From Candidatus Enterococcus ferrettii (GTDB lineage: Bacteria; Bacillota; Bacilli; Lactobacillales; Enterococcaceae), in the NCBI RefSeq assembly GCF_017377655.1, contig NZ_JAFREL010000079.1:1-64000 (forward strand): a DNA stretch of 64,000 nucleotides. The letters are read 5' to 3'. Below are positions 41,882 through 51,631 of this stretch, one piece after another. Made by a program: the position numbers and the translations under genes. Below the pieces are notes generated by a model. That model was not told the origin of the DNA, ran no database searches, and saw only the letters and a program-made list of their open reading frames with translations. How positions within the stretch are numbered: the first letter of the stretch is position 1; each line of letters starts with the position of its first letter.

Positions 41882-44464
41882 TTACGCCAAATCATCCCGC
41901 AAAGCATCAATGATATTTTCCTTTTTCAATTTGCTGACAGCATAGAACATTGTGATTAGTACAATCAAAAAGACACTTAGGATACTAATCAACATACTCT
42001 CCCAAGGAAATACGAAGGTTATCTCAGCACCTCCTGCGACCATTCCTTTGTAGATCAACCAAGCGATGATTGATGCAGCAGGGATTCCTAGTAGTAACGC
42101 TCGTAGGCCATAAAAAGCACATTCGAAAAGCATCATCTTATTGAATCCTCGATCCGACATTCCTACTGAACGCAGCATAGCTAATTCTCTTCTGCGCAGC
42201 TTAATATTTGTAGAAATCGTATTGAATACATTCGCAACTGCGATTAGCGAAATCATCACCACGAATACATAGGTGAAAACATTAACTACAAAAATGATGT
42301 TGCGATTTTGATCAAAGATTTCTTTTGCATTGTATAAGGTATAGGCCGCCGCGATTCCTTTTTTTTGAATAATAGTATCCATTTCCTTCACCGTCTGCGC
42401 TGGTTGATCCGATAAGAAGGTCAAGCCTAATTGCTGGTCGATTCCCACTGGAGAAAACTGTTCCTTCAGCTGATAAGGGGCTACAATCATGAAAACATAA
42501 GGTTTGCTTTCTCCCGGCTGGCTTGGCAGAGTATCAAGTGGGATGGTGTCAACAAAGGTTACGTCCACCTGTTGTTGAACCGCATTTGGATCCTCTGTTT
42601 TAGGAGTAATTGTCAGTGTCTCTTTGTCCTGTGCAAATAGATTGAGCAAAGCGCTTTTTCCATTCGTTTGTTTTTCAGTTTTAGTCTTCGCTACCGCAGT
42701 CATTTTGGCATTTGTACCCATATATTCTTTCACTGGCAAGTTTAAGCTTTGCAGGAACTTTTGGTATTCACTATCTTCGATAAATTGGATTTTCAGTGAA
42801 AATGCATGGGTTTTAGTTTTTGAATCTTGAAACCCTTCTCGATAAGCCGCCGATAGTTCTGTAGTTGGCACTACTGTGGAGTAATTTACGATAGCCTGAT
42901 ACGAACTAGCACTAACGCCATCAACTATTTTCAATTCTTCATACAGCTGAAAAAGTTCTTTTTCTGGCATATCTGGTGTGGTAAAAACAAGATCATAATC
43001 ACTATCAACCACTGATCGTTCCGCAGCCTGCTGTAAATGTGCCCCGAATGAACGAGCTGCCACAAACAATACCACACTCAAGGTTAATGACAGCACAATG
43101 CTGCGGTAACGTCTTTTGTTACGTTTGAAATTTTTTAGTGCCAAGGTTCCTTCCAAACCATAAAGCCTTTCAGCAATCTTCGATGTTCGAATACTTTTTG
43201 CTTCTACTTTTACCTCGTTGGTTTGACGAATACTTTCCATCACAGGTGTATTCGCTGCCTTGCGAGCCGGCAAGTAAGCCGAAATCAAAATGGTGATCAA
43301 GCTGATCCCTGCAGCAAAAAGCAGGACAGACACCGAAATGATTAATTTTAGTGGAACATCCGCATACATAATATTGCCAAAGTTTTTGGCTACTAAGGAA
43401 ATGACTAAGCGAATACTGCCCAATCCAACGAGCGCACCTGCTGGAATCCCAATAGCACCGATACATACCCCCTCAAACAATACAGAATTACGCAACTGTT
43501 TCGGCGTAGCCCCAACTGAGGAAAGAATCCCAAACTGATGTATCCGTTCATTTAGAGAAATAACAAAGGAATTATAAATGAGGAACACCGACCCAATCAT
43601 CACCAATAATACTAAAATTCCTCCAACCGAGAAGAGCAGGGTGTTAAAAATCGTATCCTCAGATAATCCCATAAACCGTAGGACATTTTCATTTAAAACA
43701 TAGGATTTTTTACCGGCAATCTTTTCTGCGTAGGCCTTAACCTTACGCGGATTCTTAAGCGTGACAAAAAGACTACGACTGGTTGACGGAACAGCAGGAT
43801 CGGCTACTGTAACTAACGTGTATCCAGGTGCAGCAAATTCCTCAAAGCTGGGCCGTTGGCAAATTCCCACTACTTTGTAGGCTTTCTCCATTTTGGACAC
43901 CAGTTTTTCTTTGAATTCTCCATGTTTTACTTCAGTAAGATAGGGGTCGTGCTGGCCTAGAACTCGATTTTCCTGCCTTCGCTCCCCTAGATTTAAAGTA
44001 ATCTTATCTCCCACTGCAAAATGTACTCCGCCATTCGAGGCTAAATGTTCAGGAATAAGCACCTCACTGCTATCTTTTGGCAATCGGCCAGAAACTAATT
44101 TAAGCGGCAGCTGATCAAAAGCAGACTGATTAAAACCCGTCAAAAACAGATAGGGCTTATTGGGATTTTTGCTGGTAGACAGTGCTACATAGCCTAGATT
44201 TTCAATGCTGGCCGTATTAGCTACTTCTGCATTATTAGCTTGCTTTTCAACAAAAGAAGCAGTTACGTCAGGAAACGCCACCTGCCATTTGCCGTATCTT
44301 TCACTGGCCCCTCGTATGGTATAATCCTGCAGTGAAATCGCAAAAGTCGCCACCGCTGTAATCATCGCAGCTGACAAAACTACCCCAATGATTGTTACTA
44401 AAGTACGGGTACGATTTTTCTTCATATTCTCTAGCGTTATCTTGTTGAAAATATTCATGGACAT
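41882..44464 (-). CDS. ABC transporter permease with two FtsX domains
   Basis: An 860-residue membrane protein. An N-terminal helix is followed by a large extracellular segment, three helices (VGGILVLLVMIGSVFLIYNSF and following), a second half with helix and extracellular part, and three C-terminal helices. The repeated motif IHQFGILSSVGATPKQL / RRELAMLRSVGMSDRGF marks the two FtsX domains. Such permeases work by mechanotransmission, moving lipids, lipoproteins or antimicrobial peptides. The start overlaps the ATPase gene by 10 bp, and a two-component system is encoded upstream, suggesting stress-induced envelope defence. Confidence 0.88.
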   Translation of the reverse strand: MSMNIFNKITLENMKKNRTRTLVTIIGVVLSAAMITAVATFAISLQDYTIRGASERYGKWQVAFPDVTASFVEKQANNAEVANTASIENLGYVALSTSKNPNKPYLFLTGFNQSAFDQLPLKLVSGRLPKDSSEVLIPEHLASNGGVHFAVGDKITLNLGERRQENRVLGQHDPYLTEVKHGEFKEKLVSKMEKAYKVVGICQRPSFEEFAAPGYTLVTVADPAVPSTSRSLFVTLKNPRKVKAYAEKIAGKKSYVLNENVLRFMGLSEDTIFNTLLFSVGGILVLLVMIGSVFLIYNSFVISLNERIHQFGILSSVGATPKQLRNSVLFEGVCIGAIGIPAGALVGLGSIRLVISLVAKNFGNIMYADVPLKLIISVSVLLFAAGISLITILISAYLPARKAANTPVMESIRQTNEVKVEAKSIRTSKIAERLYGLEGTLALKNFKRNKRRYRSIVLSLTLSVVLFVAARSFGAHLQQAAERSVVDSDYDLVFTTPDMPEKELFQLYEELKIVDGVSASSYQAIVNYSTVVPTTELSAAYREGFQDSKTKTHAFSLKIQFIEDSEYQKFLQSLNLPVKEYMGTNAKMTAVAKTKTEKQTNGKSALLNLFAQDKETLTITPKTEDPNAVQQQVDVTFVDTIPLDTLPSQPGESKPYVFMIVAPYQLKEQFSPVGIDQQLGLTFLSDQPAQTVKEMDTIIQKKGIAAAYTLYNAKEIFDQNRNIIFVVNVFTYVFVVMISLIAVANVFNTISTNIKLRRRELAMLRSVGMSDRGFNKMMLFECAFYGLRALLLGIPAASIIAWLIYKGMVAGGAEITFVFPWESMLISILSVFLIVLITMFYAVSKLKKENIIDALRDDLA

Positions 44465-45141
44465 ACCGTCCTCTCATCCCGTACCACCTTACCATCGGAA
44501 ATACCGATGATCCGATCGGCTTGTAAAGCAATACTTTCGTCGTGGGTAACCACGATCAGAGTCTGTCCATACTTGCGATTACTGAGCTTCAGCAATTGAA
44601 TAATCTCATGACCGTTACGGCTGTCCAAACTGCCCGTTGGTTCATCCGCCAGCATAACCGCCGGGGCATTCATCAAAGCACGACCAACTGAAACCCGCTG
44701 TTGCTGACCTCCTGAAAGCTGATTAGGCAAATGATGTTGCCTTTTTTCCAAACCTAATAATGCCAATAATTCCTTCAACCGTTCTTGATTAACCATTCGT
44801 TTGTCCATTAATACTGGTAAGGTAATATTTTCGACCACATTTAAGGTTGGAATTAAATTATGGAATTGATAAATCAAGCCCACCTGACGGCGCCGAAAAA
44901 TTGCCAGCTTTTCGTTCGTTTGCGCATAAACATCCTGTCCATCTACGTACACTTTTCCACTGGTGGGTACATCTACTCCACCAATACTATGCAGCAGGGT
45001 AGATTTCCCAGAACCCGAAGAACCAATAATAGCTACAAACTCTCCTTTTTCAATACGCAACGAAACCTTATCCAAAGCTGCAACTTGATTTTCTCCTGTG
45101 CCATACACCTTACTCAAATTTTCAATTCTTAAAAGCTCCAT
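44455..45141 (-). CDS. ABC transporter ATP-binding protein
   Basis: A 228-residue LolD/MacB-type ATPase: Walker A GSSGSGKST, Q-loop YQFHNLIP, signature LSGGQQQRVSVGRAL, Walker B VMLADEPTGSLD and the switch histidine VVTHD. It pairs with the FtsX permease downstream. GAAAGGAG precedes the ATG, and a 76-bp gap separates it from the histidine kinase gene, enough for its own promoter. Confidence 0.93.
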   Translation of the reverse strand: MELLRIENLSKVYGTGENQVAALDKVSLRIEKGEFVAIIGSSGSGKSTLLHSIGGVDVPTSGKVYVDGQDVYAQTNEKLAIFRRRQVGLIYQFHNLIPTLNVVENITLPVLMDKRMVNQERLKELLALLGLEKRQHHLPNQLSGGQQQRVSVGRALMNAPAVMLADEPTGSLDSRNGHEIIQLLKLSNRKYGQTLIVVTHDESIALQADRIIGISDGKVVRDERTVCP

Positions 45142-45217
45142 GATAGGCGGCTCCTTTCTTTTCTTTTATCATAGAACCTCTAGCTTTCAACTGGGTGACT
45201 TTTAAGTGAGAGATTCG

Positions 45218-46207
45218 TCACTTTGGAAAACGGAGAGTAAAAAGAGCACCCCCCTGAGGATGATTCTTGGCAGTAATCGTTCCATTTTGCTGAGTAACAA
45301 TCATTTTACAAAGAGCCAATCCAATACCATAACCAGTAGCCTTATCCTTTTCCCCTCGGTAAAATCGTTCAAACAGATGCGGTAAATCTGCCTGACGAAA
45401 GCCAGGACCACTGTCATGAATTGCCAGTTCAGTAAACAATGGATTGTCACTGCATACTAGATCAATTTGACCTCCCTCATCCAAGCTTTCCATACAATTT
45501 TTCAAAATATTTTGCAGCGCCTCTGCTAACCAACCTGAATCTCCAATGATTCTAACCGCCTCCGGAATTTCTATCCGAATACGAATGTTCCGCAGTTCCA
45601 TTGGAATAGCCAGCGGCCGCAATGTATTTTCCAACAGTGTACTCAGAACAATTGTCTCATTGTTAAACATAACCACTCCTGCATCCAAACGTGAAATTTT
45701 TAATAAAGAAGTTAGCAGCCAATCCATCCGCAGCAGTAACTCCTCAGTTTCCCGTATCAAAACCTTTCGTTCATTTTGGTCGGTTGTATTTTCCAGCAAT
45801 GACAAGGTTAGATTGGCAGAAGTTAATGGTGTTCGAAGCTGATGAGCCACATCCGCTAAAGAATCCGCAAGATGAGCCTTTTCTCTTTTCAGAGCATCAT
45901 TTTGTTCGCGGATTCGCTGAGTCATTTTGGTAATTTCGCTTTGGAGTATCGACAGTTCTCCTTCCTGCAATTCTTCCATAAATAAACGTTCCTCATTGTG
46001 CAGCACCAAGTCAATTTGGTCAGAAATGCGAGCAATACTTTCATACCGCTTTTGAGTAAAAACAAAAAAGACCACACCAAAAACTACGGCTGAGATCAAC
46101 ACTAAGATTCCAGCCGCTTCAGTGATTTTCCAGCCAATGATTGTAAAAACGATAGTCAGTAATCCAAACAATAAAATAAACGAGCGAAATTCTTTATTCC
46201 GGAGCAT
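45218..46207 (-). CDS. Sensor histidine kinase
   Basis: A 329-residue membrane kinase. Two N-terminal helices with only a very short extracellular loop suggest sensing inside the membrane or through the partner transporter. The H-box is LADVAHQLRTPLTS; the ATPase domain shows QNILKNCMES, IHDSGPGF and GYGIGLALCK. It overlaps the response regulator gene by 14 bp. It probably controls the ABC transporter genes next to it. Confidence 0.9.
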   Translation of the reverse strand: MLRNKEFRSFILLFGLLTIVFTIIGWKITEAAGILVLISAVVFGVVFFVFTQKRYESIARISDQIDLVLHNEERLFMEELQEGELSILQSEITKMTQRIREQNDALKREKAHLADSLADVAHQLRTPLTSANLTLSLLENTTDQNERKVLIRETEELLLRMDWLLTSLLKISRLDAGVVMFNNETIVLSTLLENTLRPLAIPMELRNIRIRIEIPEAVRIIGDSGWLAEALQNILKNCMESLDEGGQIDLVCSDNPLFTELAIHDSGPGFRQADLPHLFERFYRGEKDKATGYGIGLALCKMIVTQQNGTITAKNHPQGGALFTLRFPK

Positions 46208-46883
46208 GATCTCTGCCTCCTAAGCGATACCCCATCCCCCGAACCGTTAAAATGATCCTTGGTTTAGCAGGATTCTCTTCTATTTTTTCTCGCAGTCGCT
46301 TAATATATACCGTCAATGTATTGTCATTGACAAATTCTCCTGCGGCATCCCATAATTCATCTAACAGACGTGTTCTAGGAATAATGCTTGTCGGATTGTT
46401 AATAAACACTAGCAGTAGGCGATATTCTAAAGCAGAAAGAAAAACTTCACTGCCAGCCTTTTTTACAACCCCGCTGGCTGTATTTACTTGTACATTTTGA
46501 ATTTCAAAAGCGCTTGATTTGCCACCATTCTTGCGCAAAGCATTTTTGATGCGAGCGACTAATTCTCTTGGCCGAAACGGTTTTGTGATATAGTCATCTG
46601 CCCCCATATTTAATCCCGTTACGACACTCGCTTCATCATCTGAAGCAGTCAGAAAAATAACCGGAATAGGCTGGACCTCCTTCACTTCAGTACATACTGT
46701 AAATCCATTCCCATCCGGCAAAGAAATATCAATCAACGCTAAATCAAACTTACGAACGATTAACAATCTTAGCGCTTCATTACGGGTAGCTGCATGCGTA
46801 ACTGTAAATCCTTCGGTCCGTAATAGCAGCATTAAATTTTTAGCAATCGTCAGATCATCCTCGACGAGAAAAATTTGTGTCAT
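46194..46883 (-). CDS. OmpR-family response regulator
   Basis: A 229-residue regulator: receiver domain with phospho-acceptor aspartate in LALIDISLPDGNGF, T/S in FLTASDD and K in ITKPFRPREL, followed by a winged-helix DNA-binding domain (TRLLDELWDAAGEFV, LTVYIKRLREKIEE). I start at ATG 46883, preceded by GGGGAG. It forms a two-component system with the kinase at 45218-46207. Confidence 0.92.
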   Translation of the reverse strand: MTQIFLVEDDLTIAKNLMLLLRTEGFTVTHAATRNEALRLLIVRKFDLALIDISLPDGNGFTVCTEVKEVQPIPVIFLTASDDEASVVTGLNMGADDYITKPFRPRELVARIKNALRKNGGKSSAFEIQNVQVNTASGVVKKAGSEVFLSALEYRLLLVFINNPTSIIPRTRLLDELWDAAGEFVNDNTLTVYIKRLREKIEENPAKPRIILTVRGMGYRLGGRDHAPE

Positions 46884-47057
46884 AAGTAGTCTCCCCTGTC
46901 TATGACTGTATCTATACTTATCTTGATAGCAAGTTGGCTCCTTTTTAGTATAGCATGGGGTTAGATTTCTCAGCAAAGTCCTTAAGCACAAAAAAGACCT
47001 GAACCACCCGTTCTGATCTCGATTAAATATTCTTTTAGTGGAAAACAATCGATCTAG

Positions 47058-47086
47058 TTGTCAATTGAAAACAGGACCGATAGAAT
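47058..47086 (+). promoter_or_regulatory. Candidate promoter of the SGNH esterase gene
   Basis: TTGTCA, a 17-base spacer and TAGAAT, about 170 bases upstream of the ATG at 47260. The long leader contains a 15-codon GTG frame after AGGAGTGGAG (near 47130), which may be chance. Confidence 0.5.
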
Positions 47087-47259
47087 AAAGACGTCGTAAG
47101 ACAGCGATTTATTATTTAGCAGGAGTGGAGAAGAAAGTGTTTGTTAGAGTTCTTCGACGCCTCTATTTATCGGTTCGTAATTAAGTTACGCAAAAAAATG
47201 AAATTCGTTTTACTTTCCCCAATAAATTATTGCTTGAATAACTGAAAGAAGAGTGCAGA

Positions 47260-48105
47260 ATGAAATCAATCTTACTAATTGGTCAGTCAAATATGGCTGG
47301 ACGCGGATTTATCGAAGAAGTGACACCTATTTATCACGAACATATTCAAATGCTGCGCAACGGACGCTGGCAAATGATGGCTGAGCCGATCCATTTTGAC
47401 CGGGAGGTCGCCGGAGTTGGCCCCGCTGCCTCCTTTGCTTTAGAGTGGGTGAATCAGCATCCCGATGAGGAATTGGGATTAATTCCCTGCGCTGAAGGCG
47501 GCAGCACAATTGATGAATGGGCCTTGGACAGCTCGTTGACCCGCCATGCAATTTCTGAAGCTAAGTTTGCATTGGAAAACAGTGAACTGGTCGGTATTTT
47601 GTGGCATCAAGGAGAAAGTGACAGCCTGAATCAGTTATACAGAACCTATGCACCTAAATTGAAGGCTCTATTTGATTATTTAAGGCAAGAGTTGAACGCG
47701 CCTGAAATCCCCATTGTGATTGGAGGGCTAGGAGATTATCTAGGCAAAAATGGCTTTGGAGCTAGTGCTGTTGAGTATAAAGAAATTAATCAGCTGCTAA
47801 AGCAGGCCGCCGACCAAGAGGACAATTGCTATTTTGTAACTGCGAAAGGGTTAACCCCTAATCCCGATGGCATTCACCTCAATGCGGTCTCACAACGTAA
47901 ATTTGGGTTACGTTACTATCAAGCTTTCTCTAGGAAACAATCTGTTTTTGAAGCTTTACCCAATGAGGAAGAATTAATGCAGCAGCTGCAAACGTCGGCT
48001 ACAGTCACTATTCAAATGTATCTGTTAAGCAAGGAATTTGTCTTAGGTCGAATTAGCCAAAAAGAATTCGTTCAAACCGCTGGAGAACTGATGCGGGATG
48101 AATAG
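47260..48105 (+). CDS. SGNH-type carbohydrate esterase (sialate O-acetylesterase/CE6-like)
   Basis: A 281-residue cytoplasmic esterase. The nucleophile serine is in ILLIGQSNMAGRG near the N-terminus, the oxyanion block in GILWHQGESD and the catalytic Asp/His in PNPDGIHLN. The family deacetylates sugars such as acetylated xylan or sialic acids. Without a signal peptide it would act on imported, acetylated oligosaccharides. The C-terminal 60 residues are helical and not part of the catalytic fold. It stands alone. Confidence 0.85.
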   Translation: MKSILLIGQSNMAGRGFIEEVTPIYHEHIQMLRNGRWQMMAEPIHFDREVAGVGPAASFALEWVNQHPDEELGLIPCAEGGSTIDEWALDSSLTRHAISEAKFALENSELVGILWHQGESDSLNQLYRTYAPKLKALFDYLRQELNAPEIPIVIGGLGDYLGKNGFGASAVEYKEINQLLKQAADQEDNCYFVTAKGLTPNPDGIHLNAVSQRKFGLRYYQAFSRKQSVFEALPNEEELMQQLQTSATVTIQMYLLSKEFVLGRISQKEFVQTAGELMRDE

Positions 48106-48372
48106 ACTGCACCATTCTGCTAAATACCTAAAACGAGGTTGCGAATTCATTTTAATTGATTTGGAGGCTACTCCAACAACCATTTCATAATATATTAACA
48201 CTATGATAGAGAGGCGTAAGTTTTTATATTGGATTAAGAAGGTATCACTAATTGATTCATCATCCTTAAAGACACAAATTTTTTAACAGAGTTCATTCAA
48301 AATTGCGAATATTAAAAAACGCTCTGCGTACAAAATGGTGAATAGGACAATGAAATATTTAAAAATTTGATG

Positions 48373-48404
48373 AGCTGCTTTTCGCTTTGCGAAGAGCGGC
48401 TTTT
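48373..48404 (+). terminator. Strong hairpin downstream of the esterase
   Basis: A 13-bp stem (AGCTGCTTTTCGC / GCGAAGAGCGGCT, two G-T pairs) with a TTT loop followed by TTTT. It is 270 bp beyond the esterase stop, so its original partner gene may be lost. Confidence 0.65.
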
Positions 48405-48433
48405 ACCTATTTAAAGAAGTGACTAAACCATCA

Positions 48434-48570
48434 TCAGGCAGCTTCGTAATAGTGGTTAGGGTATTCCATCTGGGTTAATAGATGCAACTTCCGTTGGTAT
48501 AGTAGTCGATATAGGTTTCAATCATCATTATCAGTTTGTCACGTCCGATGAACTTCTTACCGTATTAGCT
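48434..48570 (-). pseudogene. 3' remnant of an IS3-family transposase
   Basis: On the minus strand one frame reads KLIMMIETYIDYYTNGS and, after a one-base shift, LTQMEYPNHYYEAA then a stop at 48434. Both match the C-terminal end of IS3/IS150-type transposases (IDDYIxYYNxxR...LTPMEYR). The rest of the element is absent and no terminal repeats were identified. Confidence 0.6.
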
Positions 48571-48790
48571 TTCTCTCTTGAGAATCCAAAAAAATCCTTT
48601 CATTCTTTGAAATAATGCTTGTTTTCTCAGTAACAAGTAACTCAGTCGGTTCTTCATTCTCCTTGAGAGTGCACCCTTTCTGAGTCATCAACTCGTTCAC
48701 TTGAGCTTTTTGTGTGGTTTTGTTTCTACTAGTCTTTTCATTCAAAGACTGTTCGACGATTGCTCCCTGTTCTTCTGAAGTCTCAGCCAT
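48557..48790 (-). CDS. Hypothetical 77-residue reading frame
   Basis: A very polar frame (MAETSEEQGAIVEQSLNEKT...; many Glu, Lys, Thr, Ser) with no recognisable family, membrane segment or good ribosome binding site. It lies in insertion-sequence debris just beyond a terminator. It may not be expressed. Confidence 0.25.
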   Translation of the reverse strand: MAETSEEQGAIVEQSLNEKTSRNKTTQKAQVNELMTQKGCTLKENEEPTELLVTEKTSIISKNERIFLDSQERKLIR

Positions 48791-48811
48791 CTTTCTTTTC
48801 CCAATACTAAA

Positions 48812-48853
48812 AACCCCTAACTAAGAATTATTTCTTTGTCCTAGTTCGGGGTT
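48812..48853 (-). terminator. Terminator of the alpha-galactosidase/PTS operon
   Basis: On the minus strand AACCCCGAACTAG pairs imperfectly with CTTAGTTAGGGGTT followed by TTTAG, after the alpha-galactosidase stop. Confidence 0.7.
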
Positions 48854-48911
48854 GTATATCAACACGCAGACTTTATTTCGATATTGTCTATTTGTGAATA
48901 GTTCTATTTGA

Positions 48912-51089
48912 TCATTTTTCGATCTTTTTCACCAACCATCGCTGTCCAGCATAATCCTCGATTGGTTTATCCAGCTTTAAGCCGATGGACATCAGCTCTG
49001 ATCCTGTACATATACGTTCCCCTACTTGATAATAAGCCTTAGCATCTAAACCTGCTAATTTCAGTCGTTTAGGAACCGTATTGGCTCTGGCCAACACTTG
49101 TACAAAACTGACTACGAAAGCTGTTGCGTCTTTTGAACGGTATAGCCAAGCATACTGATTTTGGTTTTCAATCTCTGTCAATCGTATCAATTGACCCAAT
49201 TGGACGATTTCCCGAATTTCTTTATACTGAACCACTTGCTCTTTTACTAGCAGCTTTTCTTCGGTGGAAAGCTGGGTCAAGTCCAGCTCATACCCGAGAT
49301 TCCCTTGCATGGCTACAATTCCTCTAGTATCCATCGAAGTGATCCGCCCCACCTGATGATTGGGAACAGCTGAAACATGGCAACCCATGGAAATAGGTGG
49401 ATAAATCAGCGATGTACCGGATTGAATCGGCAACCGTTCGATCGCATCAGTATCGTCACTGGTCCAGGTTTGCGGCATATAATACAGCATGCCTGGGTCA
49501 TAGCGACCGCCTCCACCAGCGCAGCTTTCAAATAGAACCTCTGGAAATTGTTCCGTTAATATTTCCAGCACATGGTATAGTCCTAAAATATAACGATGAC
49601 TCAGTTCCTTTTGCTGAGCAACGGCTAAATAGCTTGATCCGCTGTCAGTGATATTACGATTCATGTCCCATTTTATATAGGCAATGTTTTCTTTTTCAAG
49701 CAAAGTCGATAGTTCAGTAATCAAATAATTCTGTACCGCCGGGTTGGCCAGATCTAATACATATTGATGGCGAGCGAGCTGCGGATCTCTTCCTGCTACT
49801 TGAATAATCCAGTCTGGATGGGCCCGGTACAATTCGCTGTCTGGTGAAACCATTTCCGGCTCTACCCACAGACCAAACTGTAAGCCTAATTGGCCAATTT
49901 CCTCAATTAGTCCTGACAGACTGCCGCCAAGTTTTTGATGATTAGGCTGCCAATCACCCAAAGAAGTTGTCGTGTCCGATCGCTTGCCAAACCAGCCATC
50001 GTCCAGTACAAACAATTCAATGCCACAATCGGCTGCTTCTTTTGCCAAAGATAATAACTTCCGTTTATCAAAATCAAAATACGTAGCTTCCCAATTATTA
50101 ATTAAAACCGGTCGCACTTTTTCTGCATGGGAACTCTTCATCAAACATTCCCGATAAAAGCGATGATAGATGGCCGATAATTGATTATAGCCCTGATCGG
50201 AATAAATCAGTACCGTTTCTGGTGTATAAAAGGACTCCTGCGGTACTAACTGCCAAGCAAAATCAAACGGATTAATTCCCATCTGCATCCGAGTATTTTG
50301 GTGCATATCTACCTCAGCAATTGCCTGGAAGTTCCCACTATAAACCATGTTCATGGAATAGATCGATCCACTGTTTTCATTGGCTTGCTTATCAGCTAAG
50401 GCCAGAAACGGGTTTTGTCCGTGACCACTGGCTCCTCGTTTACTATCTAGTAAAAATGCTCCTTGAGATAAGGGTCTCACCTGGCGATGCGTTTCTCGTC
50501 CCCATGCACCAGACAGGTAGCAAACATCATATGCTGCGTCTAGAAAATCAATGTTGCTGCTGACTACTTTTTCAATTGTTACGTTGCTTTTACTTAAGTT
50601 GGTTACTACAACAGATTGCGTAATTGCGTTGTATTCGTAAAAAGCTGAGAAAATCAGTTTAACTGTTACTTGCTGCAAATAGTCCTCCAGCAAAATTTCT
50701 ACTGTCTCCACCTCTTCGCCACTCGTAATCGTCGGCATTCCAGGCAGCCGTTCTTTACCTGAATAAACCTTGAAGTCTTTGTAACGCAGATTCGTGATTC
50801 GACTGCCGTCTGCATACTCCAGCACCAAGGCTGGCGTGCGTAAATCAGAATTTCCGTGAGTTGGCATTGCTTGCGGCAATTGCTCCAGCTTAAAGTCCTT
50901 TATTCCATCTGTATCAGAGATGTAGCTTGCCCGACCGATGTCTTGAATGACATAAGCCAAGGATTTTGATTCCAGTCTTTTCCCCCAATAGATAACAGTC
51001 ACATGCCCCGTCGGCAAAACATGAAGAACCAAGCTCGTATGCTTTACTTGAATATGAAAGGTTCGTTGATTATCCAATAGCTCTACCAT
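48912..51089 (-). CDS. Alpha-galactosidase (GH36), PTS-operon copy
   Basis: A 725-residue glycoside hydrolase family 36 enzyme releasing terminal alpha-galactose. The nucleophile is D475 in YIKWDMNR, the acid/base an aspartate of WTSDDTDA (545-548), with FESCAGGGGRYDPGMLYY and VLDDGWFGKR typical of the family. There is no signal peptide, so it acts on imported sugar. It is the last gene of a mannose-family PTS operon under sigma-54 control. PTS import would deliver a phosphorylated galactoside, which classic GH36 enzymes are not known to prefer, so either the sugar is phosphorylated on its non-galactose end or the PTS serves the released sugar. Confidence 0.92.
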   Translation of the reverse strand: MVELLDNQRTFHIQVKHTSLVLHVLPTGHVTVIYWGKRLESKSLAYVIQDIGRASYISDTDGIKDFKLEQLPQAMPTHGNSDLRTPALVLEYADGSRITNLRYKDFKVYSGKERLPGMPTITSGEEVETVEILLEDYLQQVTVKLIFSAFYEYNAITQSVVVTNLSKSNVTIEKVVSSNIDFLDAAYDVCYLSGAWGRETHRQVRPLSQGAFLLDSKRGASGHGQNPFLALADKQANENSGSIYSMNMVYSGNFQAIAEVDMHQNTRMQMGINPFDFAWQLVPQESFYTPETVLIYSDQGYNQLSAIYHRFYRECLMKSSHAEKVRPVLINNWEATYFDFDKRKLLSLAKEAADCGIELFVLDDGWFGKRSDTTTSLGDWQPNHQKLGGSLSGLIEEIGQLGLQFGLWVEPEMVSPDSELYRAHPDWIIQVAGRDPQLARHQYVLDLANPAVQNYLITELSTLLEKENIAYIKWDMNRNITDSGSSYLAVAQQKELSHRYILGLYHVLEILTEQFPEVLFESCAGGGGRYDPGMLYYMPQTWTSDDTDAIERLPIQSGTSLIYPPISMGCHVSAVPNHQVGRITSMDTRGIVAMQGNLGYELDLTQLSTEEKLLVKEQVVQYKEIREIVQLGQLIRLTEIENQNQYAWLYRSKDATAFVVSFVQVLARANTVPKRLKLAGLDAKAYYQVGERICTGSELMSIGLKLDKPIEDYAGQRWLVKKIEK

Positions 51090-51099
51090 AAGATCCTCC

Positions 51100-51591
51100 T
51101 TAGGCCAAGTCTGACAATTTCAAAAAGCTTTCTGTATTGCTAGGGGTGCGAATCGTTGTGATTTCCATGCCCCTCTCCAACAATTCCTTAAAGGCCGCTT
51201 TCTCTTCAGTTGTTACCGAAATGCCTTGTTTGATGACTTCAGTATTGTCACGGGAAGACATATTGCCGACATTGATTCTTTTGATTGGTAAGCCCCTGTC
51301 CAACAGATTCAAAATTTCAACCGGTGATTTTAAAATAACAAACACACGTTGCCCAGCATACTTTCCAGCTGAAATATTGGCAAATGCCGTTTCTTCCGTA
51401 ATGATTGAGGTGTTCACAGTTCCTGGTGCGACCATTCGCAGCAAAGATTTCTGGGTGTCATCTGTAGCCACTTGATCATTGATCACCATTAAACGGGTAG
51501 CTTTTAATTCGTTGGTCCATAAGCCGGCTACCTGTCCATGAATCAACCGGTCATCAATTCGAATGTGAATAATTCCTTCTAATGTACTCAT
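51100..51591 (-). CDS. PTS EIIB, mannose family (operon with alpha-galactosidase)
   Basis: A 163-residue phosphocarrier with active histidine in RIDDRLIHGQVAGLW (H16). AGGAGG precedes ATG 51591. Gene order here is EIIA, EIIC, EIID, EIIB, whereas the operon at 14317-18121 runs EIIA, EIIB, EIIC, EIID, so the two transporters belong to different branches of the family. Confidence 0.9.
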   Translation of the reverse strand: MSTLEGIIHIRIDDRLIHGQVAGLWTNELKATRLMVINDQVATDDTQKSLLRMVAPGTVNTSIITEETAFANISAGKYAGQRVFVILKSPVEILNLLDRGLPIKRINVGNMSSRDNTEVIKQGISVTTEEKAAFKELLERGMEITTIRTPSNTESFLKLSDLA

Positions 51592-51631
51592 TATTTTCCT
51601 CCTAGATTCTATCTTCAATTTTCTAATTTAA

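Noticed and set aside
46194..47048. Longer response regulator of 284 residues
   Set aside because: Homologues start at MTQIFLVEDD, and GGGGAG precedes that ATG at 46883.
47116..47190. Fifteen-codon GTG leader peptide upstream of the esterase
   Set aside because: Although AGGAGTGGAG precedes it, there is no attenuator structure or biased codons, so it is probably chance.
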